From: Seiridium cupressi
Lineage: Eukaryota > Ascomycota > Sordariomycetes > Amphisphaeriales > Sporocadaceae
Assembly: GCA_036674765.1 (NCBI GenBank)
Contig: JARVKI010000011.1
Location: 124,001-188,000, forward strand
Direction: 5' to 3'
Length of the DNA stretch: 64,000 bases
Part shown: positions 56,206 to 64,000 of the stretch, in pieces
Position numbering within the stretch: position 1 is the stretch's first letter
How the letters are laid out: the number at the start of each line of letters is the position of its first letter
Notes under the pieces: model-generated
What the model was told of the DNA's origin: nothing
The model's database searches: none
Seen by the model: the letters and a program-made list of their open reading frames with translations, nothing else
Position numbers and translations under genes: made by a program

Positions 56206-57684
56206 TAAAAGGACAACAAGTGTAATCGCTCAAAGGGGTCCGTCTAACTCCGTGTCCGCGGGTTTCCTCAAACAGATACAGATAGACTTCACCCAGAAAA
56301 AACGCAACACATCCCAATTATCTTCCAAATCGCCATGTTTACAAGATCGTAATTTAAAAGAAAATTCAATAGTTTTAATATTTAGATTTTAATTGATTTG
56401 ATTTATTATGATTAATAACATAATTTAGAAGTGGCTGGTAGTGGCTTGTTTTGATCCGGTTAATTTGCGCTTAAAGGGGTAGTGCTACGCAGCTGGAACT
56501 GGAGGGGCTTTTCCCTCCAGCGCAACAACCAGTTATATCACAACCCTCACATATAGTATAGGGGTTCGAGAAATTCGGCAGAAGGGTCATGTTGACTGCC
56601 AATTAGTGTGTGTCCAGGTGATAACGCGCTGCGCTTTTCGTGCCAACCACGACGGAGAACGAGCTCGCCGTTGCAGATTGAAGTGAAGTGTGTGCCTGCT
56701 TGAAAGGAGCGCGCGCTCCTAGATCAGCGCATTGGATCAGCCGGAAGATGCGGAAACAGCTCTTTCTTTCGGTGGGCGTAAGCTGAATGCCATTGGCAAG
56801 CCATACGAGGCTCGCAGCAACATTCTATACCGCCATGCTCAGGCCACGCAACCATGGTGTCGTGTGCGACACCACCTATGAAGGATTTGATGACTGCATG
56901 AGTGTCCCGCGATACCTGGTTTCTTTAATCGACGGGGCTTATCATTCCAACGCCATGTGTAACATGGGGATGGGGCTGATCGCAACGGCACAGATCTGTG
57001 TGACCGGTGCTACTCCTTTCGTCAACTCCCCATCTCCGAGCCTCTAGCGCTTCGGAAACGGGACCAGAACCACCGCAAATACTGCTCATAGTGAGATCAA
57101 TCGCGCAGGTAAACTGATGATTTTGGATCTAGGCTCATGCTTCGTATGCTCGTCAACGGAGAAGACGAAACTCGTAGGCTATATGTTAATCTTGTAGATG
57201 AGCCCAGGGGCCCAGACCCCCCGGAGTTCAGGAGTAACATTCCGCTAAAGCAGAAAAGCCGCGTAGCTGAATCGAAGTCATGCGACACCCGGAGTTTCGG
57301 AGCCTTCCTCTCGACAGATTCTGACTCTAAAGACTAGTCAGTTGGCTCTACTACGTTCCTGAAGGCCAGGCTGAGCTGGAGTCAGTTAGCAGCGTCATAG
57401 GTTACACAAAGGGTTGGCAAAAACGACATTTCTCAGCTTTCGTCAAATCACAGTTAATTTATGGGAAGCCTCGTGACGTAGTAGCCTCTTTGTCCTGGAG
57501 ATTTGGCAACATTCTAAAACGAGGTATGCACTGTCCAAGACACATGGTACGTGGTATATAAGGCTACGGAAAGCCCAGTAGCACGCAAGAATGAAACTCA
57601 ATAACAATTTAATCACGAGACTGGAATCAAAGAAGATCCTGTACATCAATTTGACTTCGTGGCACTTGAAACCCTACGATAAAC
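56206..57684. promoter_or_regulatory. Intergenic region before the alcohol dehydrogenase
   Basis: 1.48 kb with no gene recognised. It includes an AT-rich island (listed separately) and CGGAG/CTCCG elements near 56246, 56649, 57031 and 57218. At about 57287-57301 two direct copies are spaced three bases apart (CGGAGTTTCGGAG). Confidence 0.35.
56350..56430. other. AT-rich island downstream of cluster regulator
   Basis: About 80 bp, almost entirely A and T (for example TTTAATATTTAGATTTTAAT). It is similar in kind to the island at 39.5 kb but shows no clear sequence identity to it. It may be a mutated repeat relic. Confidence 0.6.
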
Positions 57685-58952
57685 ATGGTTTCCTTTACAG
57701 TCTTCAAGGGCCAGGAGAGCGGCATTGCCAAGAAGAGCCAAACCACAAAACCCGACCAACTCACCGGCGACAATGTCTTGATACAGATCACAGCATCAGG
57801 AGTCTGCGGAACAGGTAAACATCCAGTATCGATATTTGCAAGGTACTAAGACTAATTTGTGCCCTTTAGACCTACATTATGTTAGTGAATATCTATTCCG
57901 TCGATGTCTATTTATAGGTCGATGGTAGCATGGGCTTGCTGCAAACTAACCTTGGAGAAGAAAGGGGCAGACATGGTACTTGGTCACGAGGGTGTCGGTA
58001 TAGTAGCAGCCGTCGGGCCGGAAGCGAGATACATTAAAGCCGGCGACCGTGTCGGTTGGGGATATGAGGTCAATAGCTGCGGGCACTGCATCGACTGTCT
58101 CGAGGGTGCCGAGCCCTACTGTGCTAAACGCGAGATCTACGGTACCGCCAACGCGGACCAGGGCAGCTTTGCCTCTCACGCAATCTGGAGTGAGAGCTTT
58201 TTGCATGCTATCCCTGAGGGCATAAGTGATGAAGCTGCTGCTCCGTTGGTAAGGCCCCATCGTGACCTTGGAGCTCTCCAGCGTAGTGTCGCCACGCCGA
58301 CTGACAATGTTCTACAGCAATGCGGGGGCGCCACTACCTACACCGCGCTCCACGGCGTGAAGCCTAGTGACACAGTGGGTGTTATTGGTGTGGGTGGGCT
58401 GGGACATCTGGCCATTCAATTTGCGGCCAAGATGGGCTGCCGAGTTGTCGTGCTTTCCGGTTCAGACAGTAAAAGAGACGAAGCGCTGAAGCTTGGTGCG
58501 CACGAGTTCATTGCAACTAAAGGAGTAAGTACCCCTCGAAGCTCTTGATATCCCCTTGAGGCCTGGAAAGTCCCTGTTAACCCAAACCGCCCCCAAAGGT
58601 CAAGGAGCTCAAGGTATCGACGCCCATCAATCGCCTGCTAGTGACAACCGCAGCCCAGCCCAACTGGGAGCAGGTCCTCCCCATCATGGCAACCCGGTCT
58701 ACGATCTATCCACTGTCGGTCTCATTCGAGCCGCTCAAGATCCCGAACATGCCAGTGATCCTCCAAGGGATCGCGGTCCAGGGTTCGCTGGTCGCGCCTC
58801 GAAGTCTGCACCGGCAGATGCTCGAGTTTGCCGCGTTGCACAAAATCGCACCTATCGTGGAAAAGTTCCCCATGTCCGAGGAGGGCATCAAGGCTGCGTT
58901 TGACAAGTTGGAGGAGGGCGATGTTCATTTCAGGGCGGTGCTGGTCAACTGA
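57685..58952 (+). CDS. Zinc-dependent alcohol dehydrogenase (MDR family)
   Basis: Five exons: 57685-57814, 57870-57880, 57958-58248, 58318-58524 and 58599-58952, giving 330 aa. Exon 2 is only 11 nt and codes LHY plus part of Asp; it is required to complete GVCGTDLHY. Exon 3 may start at 57958 (KKGADMVLGHE) or three bases later. Zinc ligands: catalytic Cys41 and His57 (GHEG), and the structural four-cysteine lobe CGHCIDCLEGAEPYC. The NAD(P)-binding motif is GVGGLGHLAIQFAAKMG. Exon 5 begins VKELKVSTPINRLLVTT. The length is close to normal for the family (about 335-345). The enzyme interconverts alcohols and aldehydes and may act on aldehydes released by the A-T-R enzymes. Confidence 0.85.
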
Positions 58953-59448
58953 AGGGAGCGTGGGAGATGAGTCTACCGATGGATCGTATAGAAAGGATGA
59001 TGAAATTGTTTTAGCATTGCAAAAATTTACTGGTGTTTGATAGTAGTTATAGAGGAGCTTCTTCTCAATTCGTATTGAAAGCCTCATCGACGTAGATCAT
59101 CTTCCGTGACACCGCCTCATAAGGACGGGGATCTCGACCACGGACCCGCGAAGCCTCAGCCGCGTATTTGGCTGGACCGTGAACCATAATACCACATCAA
59201 GCCCCAAATGTCGATATTCCCGGCAAGATTCTCTTCTATTATGGACTCATATAGTTTACGAGAGTGCCGGGGTATTTTCTTTTGGAAGCACTCGATCTCT
59301 TGAACAGACTCGGACTTTTATCTCCTCACTCCAACTCTAACTTTTCGTGCTGTTATAGGCCTCGTGGAGTCAGCATTAAATAGTCGAGTTCCTCGAGACG
59401 ATCGCTAGTTATCTAAGAATATGGCCACCTAGCTTGTTATCTATCGTA
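58953..59448. terminator. Convergent 3' region
   Basis: About 0.5 kb between the alcohol dehydrogenase stop codon and the stop codon of the minus-strand membrane-protein gene. Nothing was recognised. Confidence 0.35.
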
Positions 59449-60909
59449 CTAATGTATTTCTTTCGCCATGGCATCCGCAGCTCTTGAAGATAAGCATGCT
59501 GTGCGTTCGATCCACTCTATATCAGTATCGCTCATTTCATGCGTAATTTCGCCGGTTTTCATGTAGTCCAACCAGGCATCTCGTCGTGGGTGTGGAACCA
59601 TGATGTCGTCCATCCACATGGTAACTTTCGTCCCGCTATAGAGTTGAATGGCCCCCAGCATGACGGCACGGCCAGTAAACTGGAAAGTATGCGAATCAAC
59701 CTCTACCCCCTCGTCTTGTAACCAATCGCTTGCAAGTTGTGTACTCCTGTGGTACCACCGACCTATCCTGTCAAAGACCAGACACAGAACCAGAAACACG
59801 GCATCCCAACCTTTTTGCCCTGCGGTGAATGTCATTGCGGCTATCTGTAAAACATGCGCCACATTGAACCACCAGCAGGCCATCACCTGCTGGGGCAGGA
59901 TCAAGTGGAGCATCGACTTGTTCAACATGGTATCGACCACATAACGATCTCCGACGAAAAGGTACCATTCCAAAGCATTTTGGTGCGGCGCCAAGGGCAT
60001 GCAGGCGTCATGGTGCTCGTTGTTCTCCAGATAGCCACAAGGCCGCTGTAGCTGAATCGTGTTGGCAAAGATCTGGGATATCGTGCTTGTGAGAAGGACC
60101 GTGGCAGTACCATACAAGCCACAGAGGTAGAAAATGATGGCGACGACGGTTTTGAAAACCATAGATAAATAGCCGAACCACTTGGAAGTTACGAGGTGCC
60201 GAAACAGCGCTCTGGCAGAAGTATGGTGCTCTTGACGCCCGAAGCGCAGGACGTGCAACGTCTGGTATCGGCGAAACCGAGTGTTGATCTGCTGTGGCCT
60301 GTGTTCTGGCATTTTCACCGGAAGCTCCATGGCTGTCAGGTTGGATTCCCTGCTAGAAGAGCCGTTTCTAGAATTCTGGTCGTCTTGTTTGATGTAGTGT
60401 TCTGGCATTGTCGCTGGAAGCTCTTTCGCTGCTTGGGTAGATTCACTGGTAGACGACTCATTTCTCGATTCATGGTAGCCTCGTTTGACGTAGTGTTCTG
60501 GCATTAAGATAGCAGTGGGTTTCCGGCGGCTTCGTATAAACTGGATAACAGCAGCGCTGACGGAGCCATTCGCGGCGGGGAAGACGCTACCCCATTGCAC
60601 ATCCCAAACTGTCTGCGATATGCCGCCTTTTGTGGTTGCGCCATCGAAAAATTCCTGGCCTCGACACAGAAGTCGTGCCAGCCCTGACAGAGTCCCCAGC
60701 CTGGGGAAGAGTCCGACGGGGATTCTCCCCAAGAAACAGATTTCGCCCAGAATAACGTGATCATATTGGGGTGTAGCTAGATGGCAGGTCAAGGGCACAA
60801 TGGCGAACCATTCAGATATGATATTGGGTAAAGGTGGTAAGGCAATGATACCGGGAACATTAAGAGCTCCAAACCTTGCCTCGCTGCCAGAAATGAACAA
60901 AGATCCCAT
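59449..60909 (-). CDS. Polytopic membrane protein of unknown function
   Basis: Open frame of 486 aa from the first ATG at 60909; the frame is open a little further upstream without an ATG, so an upstream exon is possible. I do not recognise the family. Hydrophobic segments lie near the start (GALNVPGIIALPPLPNI), at WFAIVPLTCHLA, and at about 250-290 (SMVFKTVVAIIFYLCGLYGTA); several weaker ones follow (MACWWFNVAHVLQIAAM, WDAVFLVLCLVF). A loop at about 136-200 contains two copies of a 32-residue repeat beginning MPEHY. The C-terminal 110 residues look soluble (DIMVPHPRRDAWLDYM). Whether it belongs to the metabolite cluster is unclear. No transporter signature was seen. Confidence 0.7.
   Translation of the reverse strand: MGSLFISGSEARFGALNVPGIIALPPLPNIISEWFAIVPLTCHLATPQYDHVILGEICFLGRIPVGLFPRLGTLSGLARLLCRGQEFFDGATTKGGISQTVWDVQWGSVFPAANGSVSAAVIQFIRSRRKPTAILMPEHYVKRGYHESRNESSTSESTQAAKELPATMPEHYIKQDDQNSRNGSSSRESNLTAMELPVKMPEHRPQQINTRFRRYQTLHVLRFGRQEHHTSARALFRHLVTSKWFGYLSMVFKTVVAIIFYLCGLYGTATVLLTSTISQIFANTIQLQRPCGYLENNEHHDACMPLAPHQNALEWYLFVGDRYVVDTMLNKSMLHLILPQQVMACWWFNVAHVLQIAAMTFTAGQKGWDAVFLVLCLVFDRIGRWYHRSTQLASDWLQDEGVEVDSHTFQFTGRAVMLGAIQLYSGTKVTMWMDDIMVPHPRRDAWLDYMKTGEITHEMSDTDIEWIERTACLSSRAADAMAKEIH
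60313..60504 (-). repeat. Two tandem 96-bp repeats inside the membrane-protein gene
   Basis: Unit 1 (60504-60409) and unit 2 (60408-60313) code 32 residues each, both with MPEHY, SRN, SS, ES and ELP at the same places. A third partial start (MPEH) follows. The copies have diverged at many positions, so the duplication is not recent. Confidence 0.8.
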
Positions 60910-61458
60910 AACGAAGAACTTGACTGATTCTAACAGCTTCCTCACCAACACAGAAGTCTGCTGTAAAGGGTATACACGTTGTATGGTTTTGCGTATCTTG
61001 CAACACGCAGCAGCAGCCCGGTCTCAAGACTTCATCATTGGGCAAGGTATTCCGAATCCCGGCCAGGAAGCCTCAGCTGCACTGTGCCATTCAGCGAGGC
61101 TGATCCAGGAGATACTTCGACGCTTGACTGTCGAACCCATGCTGTTAATTGCCAGCACAGCCACGCGCATCCGCCTTGCATGATAAGTGCGGTGGCACTG
61201 CCCAGTCAGCTGAGGCCTCCTCTGAGGAACGATTCGTCGCCGCCGATTTGCCCGCATACTCTACACGTTAGTCGCGGGACGTATGCCTTCATCATGGCTA
61301 TCCAAACGATGTAATGTGGGTGACCCACTTATTGCGCATTTTCCCCATATGAACTTATCAATTTCACTTGTACAGACTATAGTCAATTATAGAAGGTAGA
61401 TAATTGGATTTCACCTACGTTAAGTCAATTTCAGAAGTTTGAGTCGGCGCGGGACAAA
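60910..61458. other. Intergenic, upstream of membrane-protein gene
   Basis: About 0.55 kb with no clear gene. It may hold a promoter or an unrecognised first exon of the membrane-protein gene. Confidence 0.35.
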
Positions 61459-61884
61459 TCAGCCGATGACCATCTCCTCAATAAACCAGTCGAACGTCGG
61501 AGCCTGCTCGTCAGGCCGACTGGGCCATGTGTACACCCCTTTCCACTCCCACACATCTTGACCATCCTCGAGAAAACAGAGCACAACCACGCCAAGCGGG
61601 AGCAGCTTCCTGTCATCCCCTCCCGTGAAGAGTCGTTTCCCGTCATCTGCAGCCGGCTTCAATACTCTTAATCTGCCGCGCTCAAGAAGTTGATCTACTA
61701 GCTTTGCCAGGATGGGATAGTCGGGAACCGCGTGCATGCCCACCTCTGCTTCCAACCCAGGTCCCACCAGCCAACTGTTCTTATGCCTAGGATGATGGCG
61801 CCAACAGGTCTCATAGAAGTCCTCGAGATCTTCGATGCTTGTGATATCCAATTCCTGTATCAACCACCCTTTCGAGGATGACAA
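61459..61884 (-). CDS. Unrecognised ORF without ATG start
   Basis: A 141-codon open frame with good protein character (ITSIEDLEDFYETCWRHH, DYPILAKLVDQLLERGRLRV, DVWEWKGVYTWP, DWFIEEMVIG at the C terminus). The frame has no ATG before residue 50, and an in-frame stop lies about 18 bases upstream of the first possible codon. So the gene either needs an upstream exon I could not identify or is broken at its 5' end. No family was recognised. Confidence 0.4.
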   Translation of the reverse strand: MSSSKGWLIQELDITSIEDLEDFYETCWRHHPRHKNSWLVGPGLEAEVGMHAVPDYPILAKLVDQLLERGRLRVLKPAADDGKRLFTGGDDRKLLPLGVVVLCFLEDGQDVWEWKGVYTWPSRPDEQAPTFDWFIEEMVIG

Positions 61885-63769
61885 GTGGCAGTTTCGAGTT
61901 TAATGCATATCGAGCGTTGCATCACCAGCCCCATATCATGCTGGAGCACATCGAACCAGGTCCTACTGAACCTGGTGCGACGGTTGCTCAGAGATCACCA
62001 CCTTCTTGGATGCTCCCGATGCAGTTGAGGGGTGCTGGTCTTTTCCGCGGGTTCATGTGCCTAGCCGGCTGAAACGCATCTCGAATTCCACTCTGCATTC
62101 AAGCTTCGCAATGAGCCCCCAAAAAAGTCCCTGCTGGCAACCTTGTACGGGCCGCAACCTAGTCGGGTTGGAGAGAGCTCGCAGGAGTCCAAAGACAAAG
62201 CTCCTTGAACCCATTATCTTGCACGACACAGTTCCTAGCAAAAGCGGCATGGACAACAACAGCGAGCTGAGACATCTGTCTCACAAGACCAGAATTTACC
62301 GGCAGACATTGTATAGCCGACGTAGGTGGGATGGAGCTCATGTCCCCAAAGCCCGACCAGAAGCCTGTGGGAAACAGCTCGAAATCGCTATATACTACTA
62401 CCATCTGCATGCTACTCGGCGTTCGCTTTGATGGGATAGCTATGGAGTGTAGATGACTGGATGGCTGTTGTAGGTAGCAGTTCACCATAGCACTAGGTCG
62501 GTGGTACATGTTCGAAAGCTTGCGTCTCTCCACGACCGGTAGCCTGGCACCTCGCGACATGCTTACCCAGCGACCGGAATCACATCATACTTTCCCAGGT
62601 CCAAACTGAGTTCTGCACATCTTGGCGCTTACTACTTGTATAATGACATTGATAAAGGTTTCAAGCAAGTTGCTGTCCGCACTGCAGCGCATAGGCCACA
62701 TGGAACGGTCCACGTGCCTGTTGGATGTATCGTCCTGCACACTGGCGACGCTGTCTTGTACCCGACATAATGCGGAGTTTGTGTAGGACGGGTATCCATC
62801 TGATGCAACGAGCGACACATTTGTGCCACGGCCCCTCTTCAGCGGTTGCACTGGGGCCTTTACAAGATCTTGCAGCTGACGCATGGCCAACATGGATCCT
62901 GAAAGCATGAGATGAATTGCTGGGGGTCATAAGGGCCTTGTTCATACACGAACGATCGGCATCACACTACTACGAAGTCGATATCCACGTCAAAGGTAGT
63001 CCCTCTGGTACACCCGCCCGTGGAATACAACGGCGCCGCTTAGGTCGACGCTTGGTGGCCCAGTTTGTGCTGTACGCATTCGTAGCGCAGGGGCTATTTC
63101 TGTCCTGACACTAAAGCCGATCACTTCCGGGAAGCTCTCAGTCCTACGATCAGATCCCCGTGCCGTCCCAAACTTTGTGGAGCTGGGGAAAGACAGTGGT
63201 CCCTGGCCGGCTGACAAGTCTGCTCTAGCGGCTTGGGGGCTTTCAGCAGTGCATCGATTGGCATGAGGCACATTGCAACGGTAAGCCAGTCACAATCGTT
63301 TCCTCTTTCAGCAACACCCTCTTCTAGATCCATCGACGCTCCCTCCTGCATGGCTCCAATATCGCTGCGCTCCGATGTAACCCTCGTTGCATCCAGGTCC
63401 GTGAAACTCGACATGAGAGACTGGTAACCGTTCAGGCATATATGCAGCGGGCTTGAATGTATCGCATCTACTCTGCGATCGTGTATTACCAAGTCAAGTC
63501 AGTTCGACAAGCCCTTTAAAGACACATCATCGTGCCCTGGTCGTCCTCAATATCGGCCTGTCGAGCGAGCTTTTATGTCAATGAAAACCCCCACCCTTTC
63601 CCGGCCAGCACCCTAATCCTATACGGGTTTGTATCCCCAGCTTCAGGCAAGGAACATCCGGCCGTACCTTCACCTCCGTCCGTTCCTTTGCGATATATAC
63701 ATGGGCACTTAAGAGAATGACCTGGCCGAGCCTTTCATCCTTGTCTTGTCACCAAGAACACGCGCCTGA
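61885..63769. other. Gene-poor stretch
   Basis: About 1.9 kb with many short overlapping frames on both strands, none with recognisable features. No repeat or RNA gene was recognised. Confidence 0.4.
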
Positions 63770-64000
63770 ATGCAGGCGATTGAGTTGCACCAGCTTGTTT
63801 CAAGGCCACCCGAAGTCATATACAAAGTAAGTGGTGCAGCCACTTGCCCCGAGCCTACTCTAGCACTCTCCCACCGCTTTTGTCTCTCCTCAGCAGTACA
63901 AGAGTACGACGACGGAGATTATTCAGCTGTTGCGCCTCGCTATCAGATCATCTGCCTTGGCGAAACATTGACACCATTCACCCTCACCGCCATCGATCTC
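63770..64000 (+). CDS. Possible 5' end of a gene cut by the window edge
   Basis: An ATG at 63770 opens 19 codons followed by GTAAGT at 63827. After a pyrimidine-rich tract and CAG at 63893, the frame from 63896 to the edge is open and protein-like (EYDDGDYSAVAPRYQIIC, LGETLTPFTLTAIDL). The phases of that donor and acceptor do not match for this frame, so the exon structure, and perhaps the start, is wrong. No family was recognised. Confidence 0.3.
   Translation, partial: MQAIELHQLVSRPPEVIYKVSGAATCPEPTLALSHRFCLSSAVQEYDDGDYSAVAPRYQIICLGETLTPFTLTAIDL

Noticed and set aside
1..64000. tRNA, rRNA, CRISPR arrays or intact transposons
   Set aside because: Read by eye for tRNA T-loop-like motifs, regular spaced repeats and transposase or reverse-transcriptase motifs; none was convincing. 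A tRNAscan-SE and RepeatMasker run would settle this.

Overview
The window is nuclear DNA from a filamentous ascomycete (Pezizomycotina). The evidence is many short introns (about 50-75 bp) with GT/AG ends and CTAAC- or CTGAC-type branch points, intact fungal housekeeping genes, two Zn2Cys6 regulators, and NRPS-like genes. I cannot fix the class or genus from sequence alone. Coordinates of spliced genes below were rebuilt by hand from splice motifs, reading phase and family conservation. No transcript or database search was available.

Region 1 (1-2938) has no gene I can support. Region 2 (about 2.9-39.3 kb) is a housekeeping block. In order it holds mitochondrial Lon protease (-), NECAP-like endocytic protein (+), an uncertain coiled-coil ORF (-), a PflX-type radical SAM protein (-), a 3-hydroxyisobutyrate-dehydrogenase-family enzyme (+), V-ATPase subunit e (+, 75 aa in three exons), ARV1 (-), a LysM-domain cytosolic-type protein (-), MSP1 AAA ATPase (-), a monopolin Pcs1/Csm1 subunit (+), MCD4 GPI ethanolamine-phosphate transferase (+), a cutinase-factor/Far-type Zn2Cys6 regulator (+), DDI1 (+) and RRP8 rRNA methyltransferase (-). 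Several intergenic stretches of about 2 kb separate these genes.

Region 3 (about 39.6-59.0 kb) looks like a secondary-metabolite gene cluster. It contains two different adenylation-thiolation-reductase (A-T-R) NRPS-like enzymes, an aldo-keto reductase between them, a GMC flavin oxidoreductase with a signal peptide, a Zn2Cys6 regulator and a zinc alcohol dehydrogenase. The A-T-R enzymes should activate carboxylic acids and release aldehydes. The two reductases could turn aldehydes into alcohols, and the GMC enzyme could re-oxidise a product outside the cytosol. No condensation domain, PKS, P450 or transporter is visible here, so the acid substrates presumably come from elsewhere. AT-rich islands lie at 39.5 kb and 56.4 kb, close to the edges of the A-T-R-to-regulator block.

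Region 4 (59.4-64 kb) holds a polytopic membrane protein of unknown function with an in-frame 96-bp tandem duplication, a short ORF without a start codon, gene-poor DNA, and perhaps the first exon(s) of a gene that runs off the right edge. No tRNA, rRNA, CRISPR array or intact transposon was recognised.
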